64,000 nt of DNA from BOG-908 sp963795825 (GCA_963795825.1 CAWCIW010000005.1:1-64000); one strand, 5' to 3'; counted from the stretch's first letter, positions 1 to 8,121 are shown. The notes: generated from the letters alone by a model not told the origin. Made by a program: numbers and translations.

Positions 1-18
1 GTAGTGTCTCGGTTTGAA
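1..18 (+). repeat. Left terminal inverted repeat of the IS
   Basis: GTAGTGTCTCGGTTTGAA; it pairs with 2957-2974 read on the minus strand (GTAGTGTCTCAGTTTGAA), one mismatch at position 11. Confidence 0.85.
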
Positions 19-94
19 ATTTCCCATGAATGAGACGGGTGGCTTAGTCGGCGGGCAGGGTGCTATGCTTAGCGATAAGCATGGAGGCTGTGAG

Positions 95-310
95 ATGATC
101 AGTGGCACCGCTCAATGGTCTTATGACCCTACAGTGAAGGCATGGTCTATAATTCTTGATGAGCGAGCGTTGCCTCCATTTCCAGACAATGAGCAAGTTG
201 AAGTGACTTTGGATTTGGACGTGGACGGGCGACTAGCCAGCATTGAAATATTCACAGGTATAGAGCCGCCGCTACGCGCAATGCGGAGGCACCATGCCGA
301 AGGGTCCTAG
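95..310 (+). CDS. Small DUF2283-like passenger protein
   Basis: A 71-residue acidic protein. The C-terminal half has the pattern V-x-L-D-L-D-V-D-G-R-L-A-S-I-E-I-F, which resembles the strand-turn-strand signature of DUF2283 proteins (a family of unknown function). I chose the ATG at 95 because a purine-rich GGAGGCTGTGAG precedes it; an in-frame ATG at 26 is also possible. The stop overlaps the start of the next gene by 17 bases, suggesting coupled translation. It is the first gene inside the insertion sequence. The family assignment rests on the short motif only. Confidence 0.45.
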   Translation: MISGTAQWSYDPTVKAWSIILDERALPPFPDNEQVEVTLDLDVDGRLASIEIFTGIEPPLRAMRRHHAEGS

Positions 311-533
311 AGGCGAGTCCCGCCCCGCCGACGTGATCGGCAACGCCGTCCGTGTCGCCCGCATCGCCACGGGCGAAGAGGAAGAGACACCCCCGCCAGT
401 CAGCCCAGGCGCTGCCTTGGGTAAGCTGGGCGGGCAGGCTCGGGCGCGGAATATGACGGCCGAGCAGCGGGCCGAGCAGGCTAAGAAGGCCGCGGCTAAG
501 AGGTGGGCGCGCCATACGGAGCAGGTAGATTAA
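294..533 (+). CDS. Small basic passenger protein (RNA-binding-like)
   Basis: A 79-residue protein starting MPKGPRGESRPADVIGNAV and ending in an Ala/Lys/Arg-rich helix with the pattern LGKLGGQARARNMTAEQRAE. Proteins of this kind are common in alphaproteobacteria, are often labelled RNA-binding or hypothetical, and frequently neighbour insertion sequences. The start has a strong GGAGG Shine-Dalgarno five bases upstream. It overlaps the DUF2283-like gene at its start, and its end overlaps the end of the convergent ATPase gene by 38 bases. Nucleic-acid binding is inferred from the basic composition. Confidence 0.6.
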   Translation: MPKGPRGESRPADVIGNAVRVARIATGEEEETPPPVSPGAALGKLGGQARARNMTAEQRAEQAKKAAAKRWARHTEQVD

Positions 534-1764
534 CCTGCCTTAAGATAAACCGGTCAAGCAGAGGAACGGCGAACGCGTATTTTCCCCGGCGTGTCTTAAA
601 CACATAGTCTGTTGCGATCAGGAATTTGAGCATGGCCTGTGCGCCTGCCTTAAAGAAAGGTTTTTGCAAGACTTCAACTGAATGAGCGGCAACTTCCTCC
701 ATTCGGAACTCTCCACCTGCATTGGGTAGCAACGCTATAACCTGCATGAACTCACGTTGCCTGTCAGACGCTTTATCCCATCTCGCCGAAAAGAACCGTT
801 GATCTAGCTTTCGTAAGATTTCGTCTTTATAAAGGACCATTGTATTTCCCTCCTTGGACTTCACGAGCCAAGCATCAAATACCTCTTTGCAAATAAATTG
901 AATAAAGTACGGGTAACCCCCTGACATACCGACAATAGCAGACACGGTTTCTTCTGAAAACTGGAGCGACGAGCCGGTTGCTTGAACGGGGCGCGTGATA
1001 GCTTCGCGCGAGTCTTCATCCTTCAATCTCTGCAAAGAAAACATGTCAAACATTCGCTCTGTGTAAGTGCGAGTATCCGTAAGTTTTTGTATCAACGTCG
1101 GAAGCCCGGTAAGAACAAGCATAAAGTTTAGACCGCCAGGGGACTTCTGAACTGATTGAAATACATCCAGTAAAAGAGACAACGGATACTCGTTATCTTC
1201 CGACCTATCTCCAAGGTTTTGAGCCTCGTCGTACGCGAAAACTATACCTTTGAAATTCGTTATAGCTATGAGTTTACCTACATGCCGCAGAACCGCCTTC
1301 AGTTTATCTGCGGGCCGTCCAGGAGCCCCGTCATAAATAATTCTTAGATCTGAGTAATCGAGCGGTTTGTTTTGTGTGTTTGCCTGCCTAGTAAAACCCA
1401 TAGGTAGTTCTAGTTGCGTTTGGACAAAGATCGGGGCAAGAGCAATGGAGAGGTCTGTGACAACACTATCAGCGATTCTGTCTTCCGTAAGTCCGCGTGA
1501 CTCAGTGAAGTCGTCTCCTACCCACAACCAGTCTGCCGCGCGCGCCATTGGCTTCAGCGATTCCAGCAGCACTGATTTACCGACTCCTCGCAGACCGGTA
1601 ATTATAAGATTCTCAGTTATTACGTTTTGCTGCAGTAAAACTTGAAATCGTTCGTGTTCATGCGATCGTCCGGCTAGATGTGGCGGCATATGTCCGGCGC
1701 CTGGTCGGAACGGGTTCTCAATCTGACGTTTAGTAGAAACGAGGACATAAGGTAAAACTCCCAA
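496..1764 (-). CDS. AAA/ORC1-like ATP-binding protein, IS passenger
   Basis: A 422-residue ATPase. Walker A is GLRGVGKS (residues 57-64), Walker B is GIVFAYDEAQ (about 173-182), and a sensor-1-like segment LVLTGLP follows near 217. The C-terminal third looks like a winged helix (RQREFMQVIALLP ... YAFAVPLLDRFI), as in AAA_16/Orc1-like ATPases. The start at 1764 is TTG; an ATG at 1689 would shorten it by 25 residues but keep Walker A. Base composition is lower in GC than the host. The gene is divergent from the transposase. Possible roles are transposition targeting (compare IstB/TnsC ATPases) or an unrelated cargo function such as defence; the sequence does not decide between them. Confidence 0.75.
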   Translation of the reverse strand: MGVLPYVLVSTKRQIENPFRPGAGHMPPHLAGRSHEHERFQVLLQQNVITENLIITGLRGVGKSVLLESLKPMARAADWLWVGDDFTESRGLTEDRIADSVVTDLSIALAPIFVQTQLELPMGFTRQANTQNKPLDYSDLRIIYDGAPGRPADKLKAVLRHVGKLIAITNFKGIVFAYDEAQNLGDRSEDNEYPLSLLLDVFQSVQKSPGGLNFMLVLTGLPTLIQKLTDTRTYTERMFDMFSLQRLKDEDSREAITRPVQATGSSLQFSEETVSAIVGMSGGYPYFIQFICKEVFDAWLVKSKEGNTMVLYKDEILRKLDQRFFSARWDKASDRQREFMQVIALLPNAGGEFRMEEVAAHSVEVLQKPFFKAGAQAMLKFLIATDYVFKTRRGKYAFAVPLLDRFILRQVNLPAPYGAPTS

Positions 1765-1856
1765 ACTTATGGTTTTTCCTAAATATCACGAAATATCTCT
1801 GCTAGCAACGTGCATTCTGCTTGAGACCAAGCAAAAAGTTCAGTATGAAATTGGGT

Positions 1857-2745
1857 ATGGCCAACAAGCTCCCCCTCGCAACCCGCGTTCAAATCCTCTC
1901 CATGCTCTGCGAGGGCAGTTCGATGCGGTCTATCAGCCGCGTGGCCGATGTGAGCATCAACACGGTCGCCAAGCTGCTGGCCGAGGCGGGCGAGGCCTGC
2001 ATTGCCCACCACGACGAGACGGTGCGCGGCGTGAAGTCCAAGCGGGTCCAGTGCGACGAAATCTGGAGCTTCGTTTACGCGAAGAAGCGGAACGTAGAGA
2101 CGGCGAAGGCCGCCCCGGAAGGCGCTGGCGATGCCTGGACGTGGACGGCGATCGACGCGGACAGCAAGCTCATTGTGTCCTACCTGGTCGGCAAGCGCGA
2201 TGCGGAGTGCGCTAACGTGTTCATGCACGACGTGGCTGACCGCCTCGCCAACCGGGTCCAGCTCACTACGGACGCGCTGAAATCCTACCTGGACGCCATT
2301 GAGGGCGCGTTCGGGGGCGATATCGACTATGCCAAGCTGGTCAAGCTCTACGGCGACGCGCCGGGCGCCGGGCCGCTACAGCCCCGGCATCTGCACGGGC
2401 GCACGCAAGGAGCGTGTGATGGGCAACCCCGACAAAGCCCACGTCTCCACGTCTTACGTAGAGCGGCAGAACCTCACCATGCGGATGTCTATGCGTCGGT
2501 TCACCCGGCTGACCAACGTTTTCAGCAAAAAGGCCGAGAGCCACGAACACGCTATTGCGCTCTACTTCACGTTCTATAATTTCGTCCGTCAGCACAAGAC
2601 GCTGCGTTGCTCGCCCGCGATGGCGGCGGGGTTGAGCAAGACACTGTGGAGCATGGAGGACATCGTGGCGCTGATCGACGCGCGGGCTGAAGCCCCGAAG
2701 GCGCGCGGCGCTTACAAGCCGCGTCAGCCGAAGGCGGCGGCGTGA
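1857..2745 (+). pseudogene. IS1-family-like DDE transposase, frameshifted
   Basis: The N-terminal part begins MANKLPLATRVQILSML and has an HTH segment (SMRSISRVADVSINTVAKLL) and the QCDEIWSF motif. Candidate DDE residues lie in AIDADSKLI, LTTDALKSYL and, after the frameshift, SYVERQNLTMR. The reading frame changes around 2345-2365 in a GC-rich run: the upstream frame reads KLYGDAPG and the continuation is GRYSPGICTGARK in another frame. It could be a sequencing indel, a true inactivation, or programmed frameshifting as in some IS1 elements; no clear slippery heptamer is visible. The stop overlaps the next small gene by four bases (GTGA). Confidence 0.8.
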
Positions 2746-2966
2746 CCACAAAGCTGGTGGTCAGGTTCGGCGATCACATACCGACAGACCAAGCAGGAAG
2801 TATGGCCGGAGGCATAGCCGCTTACGGCAACGTCCTCCCCGGGGGATCGGCGCGCGAGTTTCACATAGAGGTTCTTCGACCGGCCAAACTGCCCAAGCTC
2901 GAAAAGCAACTCACCGCATGGGCGAGCTATGGCTTTCTGCGTTCGTCAGAAGAGAATTCAAACTGA
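2742..2966 (+). CDS. Unknown small protein coupled to the transposase
   Basis: A 74-residue protein starting VTTKLVVRFGDHIPTDQAGS. Its GTG start overlaps the transposase TGA stop in a GTGA arrangement, typical of translational coupling. It ends inside the right inverted repeat, so it uses all remaining space in the element. It has a mixed alpha/beta look with a charged middle (HIEVLRPAKLPKLEKQL) and no family I recognise. The position argues that it belongs to the mobile element and not to the host. Confidence 0.5.
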   Translation: MTTKLVVRFGDHIPTDQAGSMAGGIAAYGNVLPGGSAREFHIEVLRPAKLPKLEKQLTAWASYGFLRSSEENSN

Positions 2967-2974
2967 GACACTAC
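2957..2974 (-). repeat. Right terminal inverted repeat of the IS
   Basis: Reverse complement of the left end with one mismatch. The preceding small gene stops at 2966, inside this repeat. The host repeat continues at 2975 with CAAAAGCTTTTGC. Confidence 0.85.
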
Positions 2975-3123
2975 CAAAAGCTTTTGCTGTGACGCCTGCA
3001 CGCGGATTTGGATGGGATTGCAACCGCATCGACTTGCAATACGAGCGTAGGCTTTGGGGCAGGCGTCGGAGCAAAAGCTTTTTGGTCCTTTTTCTCGAAA
3101 AAGGACTGCTTTCTTGCTTGCCT
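2975..3123. repeat. Intergenic palindromic repeat, unit 0 (left arm split off by IS)
   Basis: Begins with CAAAAGCTTTTGCTGTGACG, followed by a centre with GACGCCTGCAC and GCAGGCGTC, and ends with the hairpin GTCCTTTTTCTCGAAAAAGGAC at 3085-3106. The left hairpin is missing because the IS inserted there. It lies downstream of cca. Confidence 0.85.
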
Positions 3124-3152
3124 GGATACATCGAACTTTATCTAGGTTGGCA

Positions 3153-4331
3153 TTACGCGCTGTTACTTAAGGCGTCGACCAGGCGCGCCAGGCAGGCTGC
3201 CTCGTCCGGCAGGCAGCCCGCCGCAAGCCACCAGGCGCGCACGTCGCGGAGCGCTGCGCCGATTTTCGGGCCGGGGCGGGCGCCCAAGGCGAGGGCGTGG
3301 CGGCCTTCGAGGGGGAAGACGGGTCGGGGCAGGGCGGCGAGGTGGGGGGTGGGGGCGCCGGCCAGGAAGCTGCGGCCGATGAGGATGTCGGAAGGGGTGT
3401 CGGCGAGGAGGCGGCGGAGCGTGTCGTCGGAGTCGGCGGGGGTGGGGGCGGGACCGGTGGCGAGTTGGGCGAGCGTGGTGGCTTCGGCGGTGGAGAGGCG
3501 CAGGCGGCGGGCGAGCGGGTCGGTGGCGTCGGCGTGTGCGGGGCGCGGGGCGATGAGGGCGGCGAGGCGGAGGATGGGGTCGGGCGGGGCGCCGGCGCGC
3601 AGGGCGGTTTGGAGGGGGGCGAGGGTGGTGGATTCGGGGAGGATGGCGGGGAGGACGCCTAGGGTTTGCATCAAAGTGAGGGCGGGGAGCGGGGCGGGGG
3701 TGGCGAGGATGCGTTTCAGTTCGCTCCAGACGCGCTCGGGGGAGAGTTGGGCTAGGCCGGCGGTGTTGGCGGCGATGGCGGTGGTGGCTTCGGGGTCTGG
3801 AGGGGCGTCGGCGGGGGCGTAGCGGGCGTGGAAGCGGAAGTAGCGGAGGATGCGCAGGTAGTCTTCGGTGATGCGGCTTGCGGCGTGGCCTACGAAGCGG
3901 ACGCGGCCGGCGGCCAAGTCGGCGGCGCCGTTGTGGTAGTCGTGCAGGGTGGCGGCGCGGTCTAGCGACATGGCGTTCATGGTGAAGTCGCGGCGGGCGG
4001 CGTCTTCGGCGAAGTCGCTGGTCCAGGCTACGCGGGCGTGGCGGCCGTCGGTTTCTTCGTCGCGGCGCAGGGTGGTGATTTCGAAGGGTTGGCCTTGGCT
4101 GATGGCGGTGAGCGTGCCGTGGGCTAGGCCGGTGGGGATTACGTGCAGGCCGGCTTGTTGCAGGGCGGCGAGGGCTTGGGCGGGCTGGTCGGGGGTGGCG
4201 ATGTCTATGTCGGCGACGGGGCGGTGGGCGAGGGTGTCGCGGACGCAGCCGCCGACGAGGCGGGCTTGCGGGAGGGCGGCTAGGATGGGGGCGAGGGAGG
4301 GGGTGGCCAGAAGGGCGGCGAAGTTGGTCAT
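3153..4331 (-). CDS. cca: CCA tRNA nucleotidyltransferase
   Basis: A 392-residue enzyme that adds or repairs the 3' CCA of tRNAs in the cytoplasm. Family signatures of the class II nucleotidyltransferase/poly(A) polymerase head are visible: LVGGCVRD near residues 25-32, the catalytic DIDIAT near 40, then ARRDFTMNAM and RITEDYLRILRYFRFHARY, typical of the tRNA-binding neck. The ATG at 4331 was chosen because the product then starts just before the catalytic domain; the open frame runs further upstream without family-like sequence. The start overlaps the stop of the DUF6111 gene in an ATGA junction, so the two are probably cotranscribed. Confidence 0.95.
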   Translation of the reverse strand: MTNFAALLATPSLAPILAALPQARLVGGCVRDTLAHRPVADIDIATPDQPAQALAALQQAGLHVIPTGLAHGTLTAISQGQPFEITTLRRDEETDGRHARVAWTSDFAEDAARRDFTMNAMSLDRAATLHDYHNGAADLAAGRVRFVGHAASRITEDYLRILRYFRFHARYAPADAPPDPEATTAIAANTAGLAQLSPERVWSELKRILATPAPLPALTLMQTLGVLPAILPESTTLAPLQTALRAGAPPDPILRLAALIAPRPAHADATDPLARRLRLSTAEATTLAQLATGPAPTPADSDDTLRRLLADTPSDILIGRSFLAGAPTPHLAALPRPVFPLEGRHALALGARPGPKIGAALRDVRAWWLAAGCLPDEAACLARLVDALSNSA

Positions 4332-4549
4332 GGGGTTGGGGTTATTATTTGGCCGTTGGTGAGGTGGGCGGGTTCGTAGTGGCCTTGGAAGCTGCGGGCG
4401 TGGCCTAGCCAGATCAGGGTCAGGGCCAGGGTCAGTAGGAGGGCCAGGGCGGTCAGGGTGCCGCGGGGGCTTAGGCCGCGGATGCCGGAGAACCAGGCGA
4501 TCAGGAGGCCGGCTGGGATTAGCAGGAGGGCTAGGTCGGCGTAGCGCAT
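4328..4549 (-). CDS. DUF6111-like small membrane protein
   Basis: A 73-residue protein with two strongly hydrophobic helices (ALLLIPAGLLIAWFSGI and TALALLLTLALTLIWLG) followed by a polar tail. Size, position directly upstream of cca and the four-base ATGA overlap match the DUF6111 proteins found beside cca in alphaproteobacteria. Function is unknown; an inner-membrane location is inferred from the helices. Confidence 0.75.
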   Translation of the reverse strand: MRYADLALLLIPAGLLIAWFSGIRGLSPRGTLTALALLLTLALTLIWLGHARSFQGHYEPAHLTNGQIITPTP

Positions 4550-4975
4550 GGGGGTGAGGTGGGGTGTCCTTGGGGTTTGGGTGAGGGTAGGGGTTTTTGG
4601 GGAAAGGGCCAGGCGCGGGGGTGGAGGGTTGGCGTGATGGTTTGCGGCGGTGGGTTTGCTGGGGGCGATCGGCCAGGCTGGATCGGGCACTGGTTTGCAG
4701 CGGGCTGGTATGGGGTTTGGCGAAGGCGCGCCGATCCGCCGCCAGCCACCTCGCTCCAGACTTCAACCCGGAGCGGGGTGCTCTTTTCGAAGGCAGGACA
4801 AATACACAGGATAATTCACCGGCGAAGGTGCAACACCACATGGATTGACGACCCATTCCAAGAAGGAACAGCGTGCATCGCGCTTGGCAAATATCCGCTC
4901 AGAGCGGAATTCTTTGACAGATTTCTGCATATTCGAGATCGTATCGCGCCAAACGCCAAAACTGATTTGCCGGCA
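4550..4975. other. Stretch without a convincing gene
   Basis: From 4550 to about 4740 the plus strand is extremely G-rich (minus strand C-rich). Open frames on either strand give proline- or glycine-rich low-complexity products with no family likeness. From about 4790 the composition falls to much lower GC, which marks a junction with foreign or remnant DNA leading into the next entry. Confidence 0.5.
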
Positions 4976-5263
4976 ATGTCGTTCATCATGGCTAGAATGG
5001 GAAGATCAAAAGTGTACATGCCTGGATACCCCCAGGCAACATTTGATGACGAGACTCTGATGACAGGGTCTTTTGAGTTTAAAATTAAGTATGGGCATGC
5101 GGACTCTGGTCCGACGAGGATATGCGCCAAAAAGATTGCTTTAGAAATTCAGAGAAACAAATTTCCCGCGCCTTTGTCATTTTCAATTCAACTACCGCAA
5201 TCTTACACCGTATTTGCTACTGCGATCAGCGAGACCGATGTTCCGTACAACGATAAGACATAA
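4976..5263 (+). CDS. Hypothetical protein in low-GC DNA, possibly a fragment
   Basis: A 95-residue reading frame if started at the ATG at 4976 (MSFIMARMGRSKVYMPGYPQ). The same frame is open upstream to about 4745 and reads protein-like from about 4840 (TWIDDPFQEGTACIALGKY), so the gene may have lost its start. Composition is near neutral GC and unlike the neighbours. I do not recognise a family. It converges on the DUF6471 gene with ten bases between them and may belong to the adjacent IS1595 remnant. Confidence 0.35.
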   Translation: MSFIMARMGRSKVYMPGYPQATFDDETLMTGSFEFKIKYGHADSGPTRICAKKIALEIQRNKFPAPLSFSIQLPQSYTVFATAISETDVPYNDKT

Positions 5264-5273
5264 TTTGTATTGC

Positions 5274-5513
5274 CTATAGATCACAAATTTGCACCCCCTC
5301 CAATTCCAACGCCGCCAAAACCGCCAAAAAAAAAGTAGCCGCAAACGTCCCGCGTGAAATCTTGCTGGCGATAGACGCCTCGGTTTCCTCCAGCCCGTGG
5401 TCCTTCAGCTTCTCCGCAAGCTGGGCGTAAGTTAGCCCGGCGCGCTTTAGCTCCGCCTTCAGGAACCGGGCCGCCTTGCCTGCCAGCTCTTTCTCCGTTG
5501 CCGCTATCCCCAT
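5274..5513 (-). CDS. DUF6471 domain protein
   Basis: A 79-residue protein matching the DUF6471 layout: KAARFLKAELKRAGLTYAQL, a connecting segment GLEETEASIASKISRG, then a hydrophobic C-terminal helix. The pattern looks like a small helix-turn-helix fold and the family often sits beside IS1595-type transposases, as here. The gene is divergent from the transposase remnant across 106 bp that hold two palindromes, so autoregulation is a reasonable guess. Function is not established. Confidence 0.7.
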   Translation of the reverse strand: MGIAATEKELAGKAARFLKAELKRAGLTYAQLAEKLKDHGLEETEASIASKISRGTFAATFFLAVLAALELEGVQICDL

Positions 5514-5619
5514 GCCTATCTCCTGTCGCTAACCGACAAAAGATAGCATATACGCTATTTCCTGTTGCCAATAGCATCTAGTCCTGTCATATTCGCTATA
5601 CAGATAGCGGATACGACAG
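5514..5619. promoter_or_regulatory. Divergent control region with two palindromes
   Basis: Between the DUF6471 start and the transposase start lie CGCTAT-ACAG-ATAGCG (5594-5609) and ATAGC-ATATAC-GCTAT (5543-5558), plus two copies of TATYTCCTGTYGCYA (5517-5531 and 5556-5570). The arrangement looks like operators serving both genes. The binding protein is unknown; the DUF6471 product is the obvious candidate. Confidence 0.45.
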
Positions 5620-6018
5620 ATGGCCAGCCACTTCCTCCTCTCAGCCAAAGTCCGGACGCTCTCGCTGGCCACGGTTCTCCGCATGACCGACGCTCAGGCC
5701 GAGGCGACCTTTGCCGCGATCCGCTGGACAGAGACGCAGGGCAAGGCTGTGTGCCCGCATTGTGGTTGCCCGACCTGCTACGAGGCCCGCCGCCCGAACG
5801 GTGCCCTGCGCTTCCGCTGCAAGGCCTGCCGCAAGGATTTCAGCCTCACCAGCGGCACCTTGTTCGCGTTCCACAAGATGCCGCTCCGCACCTACCTCGC
5901 GGCCATCGTATTTTCGTCACGAGGTTAAGGGCAAGTCTGCCCTGGCCCTGAGCCGTGACCTGGATTGCCATTATAAGACGGCGTTCGTGCTCAGCCACAA
6001 GTTGCGCGAGCCATGTCG
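5620..6018 (+). pseudogene. IS1595-family transposase, frameshifted and truncated
   Basis: The N-terminus carries the IS1595-type zinc ribbon: CPHCGCPTC and, 16 residues on, FRCKACRKDFSLTSGT. After a frameshift near 5905-5912 the homologous reading continues as VKGKSALALSRDLDCHYKTA and stops making sense after SHKLREP (about 6012). The DDE catalytic core is absent. The break lies just before the next palindromic repeat, so a deletion or repeat-mediated rearrangement probably removed the 3' half. Clearly non-functional. Confidence 0.8.
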
Positions 6019-6071
6019 TCCAGGTCATCGCGGCTACTCAGCTTTGCAATGCCGGTCATTCAGGATCAGCG

Positions 6072-6145
6072 CAGACCGCCGTGCAGGCGTGAGAGCAAAA
6101 GTTTTTTGGTCCTTTTTTACAAAAAAGGACTGCTTTCTTCTTTAC
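6072..6145. repeat. Intergenic palindromic repeat, unit 1 (right arm only)
   Basis: Single arm with hairpin GTCCTTTTTTACAAAAAAGGAC at 6109-6130 preceded by GCAAAAGTTTTTTG. Its edge provides the TAA stop of the hydrolase gene (6142-6144 on the minus strand). The left arm is missing next to the IS1595 remnant. Confidence 0.85.
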
Positions 6146-8121
6146 GGTGCCAGGCGCTCTGCCGAAATCGCCTGCCCGTCGATTTGCCCGGCGATCGCAG
6201 CGCGCGCATCCGTGTCGCGATCCTGCCAGGTTATCACCAGCGCGCCGGAGTGATTGCCGGCGGCGAAGGTGACGTTTGCGTGGATTTCGCCGTCGAGCTG
6301 GTTCCAGAGGATGTTGCCGGAGACGGCGAGGTTGGCGGCCCAGCGGAAATCGTCGAGGCGCAGGTCGAAGCCGGTGCGGGTGGGGCTGAGGGCGAAATGG
6401 CCGCCGCGCAGGCCGGTTGCGGTACCGGTCTGGGTGACGAAGTAGCGGGCCAGCGCGTCGCCTACGGTTTCGGCGGTGGCGGAGGCCAGGGTAAGGGCCT
6501 CGGGGTTGGAGGTGGTGCCGGTGGCGGCGGTGGCGGGGGCTACGGTCTGCCAGGCGACGGCGAAGTCGGGGACGGTGCGGATCGGGCGGGTGTGCAGCGC
6601 GCAGCTGGTGTCGCCGGGGTTGCCGCCACTGGCGACAAAGGCGAGCACGATGGGGCCGACGCAGCCGGCGGGGTCGTAGCCGTTCGGGGGGACGAAGTAG
6701 CCGCCGTCGCCGATGGCGGTTTCGTGGCCGAAGTTGCGGACCACGACGAACCAGGCTTCGGGGAAGAGTTTGGTGGTTTGGGCGGCTTCCTTGGGGGAGG
6801 TAACGGTATCCAGCTCGCCGGCCAGGACGAGCACGGGGATTTTGGGGAAAATGGCGTTGGCGGGGACGGGGTGGCCGGGGGTGATGCCGGGGGGTGGGGC
6901 TGGCCAGACCAGGCAGGTGTCGAGGGCTTCGGGATCGGTGGGGGCGGCCAGGGCGTCGGCGAGTTGGAAGGGGGCGTAGATGTTGGGGTGGTTGGCGGCT
7001 TTGGCGGCGAGGGCTTCGTTGTATTGGCGGCGGCGGGTGGGTTCGGGGGCGTGGAGATCGTAGAGGGTATGGTAGTCTTCGCACATCACGGCGTCGGCCA
7101 GGCCGTTGCTGAAGGCGGTGGCGGGGCCGCCGTTGCCGCTGGAATCTTCGGCTTCGGCGACGAGGCGGAGGAGGGGGGTGGGGTCGTTTTGGGTGAGGTA
7201 GGCGCGGGCGGCGGCATCGAGGTCGCGGTAGGCGATCAGGTTGTTGCCGACGTTGTAGACGACCAGGAAGAGGGCGGCGGGGTTGGCGGTGACGCTGCGC
7301 ATTTCGCCGTTGGCGCCTGGGGCTGTGCCGGTGACGGGCGTGGTTCGGAGGGCGGCGAGGAGGTTGGCAAAGCGGGCGGTGGCGTTGGGGGCGCCGTTCT
7401 GGTCCTGGGCGGCGCAGGGGGCGGAGCGGGCGCAGACGCGTTCCAAGGAGACGGGGAAGTTTTCGATCTCGGTGGCGAAATAGGGGGTGCCGCGCAGGAC
7501 GGGGTAGGCGCTGTCGAGCACTAGGGTGCGCAGGAGGTCTGGGTGGCGGGTGGCGAAGACCTGGCCGAAGAAGGTGGCGTAGCTGTCGCCGTAGTAGTCG
7601 ACGGGGCCGGTTTGCAGGGCGGTGAGGATTGCGGCCAGGTCGTCGGCGGCGAAGTCCGAGCCGTAGAACCAGGCGGCGGGGCCGAGCTGGGCGGCGCAGG
7701 CGCGGATTGCCGGGAGGCCGGGGTTGGGGGCGTGTTGAAGGCGATGGCAGTCGATGGCGCCGGAGCGGCCGGTGCCGCGTTTGTCGACGAGTAGGACGTC
7801 GCGGGTGGTGCGGAGTGGGGTGAAGAGGCGGACGTAGCCGTCGCGCGAGCCGGTGGTGGAATAGCCTGGGCCGCCTTCCTGGGCGACGATGGCGCCGGCG
7901 GCGGGTTGGGTGGCGTCGGTGTGGGGGTAGAACTCGAAGCCTATGTCGATGTGGCCGGGCGTGCGGCCGGAGGGGTCGATCGGTCGGGTCAGGGTGCCGC
8001 AGTAGCCGTCGTATTCTTTGATGCAGTGGGTGAGGGTGAGGGCGCCGATCGTAATGGATTGCGCGGCGGCCTGGTGGGCCAGCACGGCGAAGGCGGCGGC
8101 GAGGAGGGTGGTCCGGAACAT
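6142..8121 (-). CDS. Secreted alpha/beta hydrolase, tripeptidyl-aminopeptidase-like
   Basis: A 659-residue protein with an N-terminal signal peptide (MFRTTLLAAAFAVLAHQAAA). The alpha/beta-hydrolase layout of peptidase family S33 is visible: oxyanion region QEGGPGYS, DKRGTGRSG, nucleophile elbow YYGDSYAT (Ser in place of the usual GDSYG context), acid in LVLAGELDTVTSP, and the catalytic His in NFGHETA. A C-terminal extension of about 170 residues follows. It probably releases N-terminal peptides in the periplasm. The ATG at 8121 places the signal peptide at the N-terminus; an upstream frame extension lacks one. Confidence 0.8.
   Translation of the reverse strand: MFRTTLLAAAFAVLAHQAAAQSITIGALTLTHCIKEYDGYCGTLTRPIDPSGRTPGHIDIGFEFYPHTDATQPAAGAIVAQEGGPGYSTTGSRDGYVRLFTPLRTTRDVLLVDKRGTGRSGAIDCHRLQHAPNPGLPAIRACAAQLGPAAWFYGSDFAADDLAAILTALQTGPVDYYGDSYATFFGQVFATRHPDLLRTLVLDSAYPVLRGTPYFATEIENFPVSLERVCARSAPCAAQDQNGAPNATARFANLLAALRTTPVTGTAPGANGEMRSVTANPAALFLVVYNVGNNLIAYRDLDAAARAYLTQNDPTPLLRLVAEAEDSSGNGGPATAFSNGLADAVMCEDYHTLYDLHAPEPTRRRQYNEALAAKAANHPNIYAPFQLADALAAPTDPEALDTCLVWPAPPPGITPGHPVPANAIFPKIPVLVLAGELDTVTSPKEAAQTTKLFPEAWFVVVRNFGHETAIGDGGYFVPPNGYDPAGCVGPIVLAFVASGGNPGDTSCALHTRPIRTVPDFAVAWQTVAPATAATGTTSNPEALTLASATAETVGDALARYFVTQTGTATGLRGGHFALSPTRTGFDLRLDDFRWAANLAVSGNILWNQLDGEIHANVTFAAGNHSGALVITWQDRDTDARAAIAGQIDGQAISAERLAP

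Larger units (their letters stand above)
1..2974. mobile_element. IS1-type insertion sequence with passenger genes
   Basis: The element is bounded by inverted repeats: the first 18 bases match the reverse complement of 2957-2974 with one mismatch. It contains an IS1-family-like DDE transposase (frameshifted), a GTG-started gene overlapping its stop, an oppositely oriented AAA ATPase, and two overlapping small genes at the left end. The ATPase is visibly more AT-rich than the host genes. Immediately right of the element the sequence resumes inside a host intergenic repeat, so the insertion split that repeat. The left target duplication would lie outside the window. The ends and transposase are directly seen; treating all five genes as one mobile unit is inference. 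Confidence 0.8.

Noticed and set aside
4332..4856. An N-terminal extension of cca to 4856
   Set aside because: The added sequence is Pro/Arg-rich, overlaps the DUF6111 gene in another frame, and has no likeness to the family; the ATG at 4331 gives the standard enzyme.
6013..7524. A plus-strand glycine-rich open frame of 503 codons
   Set aside because: It is antisense to the hydrolase gene, which has a signal peptide and catalytic motifs. The glycine-rich product is a composition artefact.
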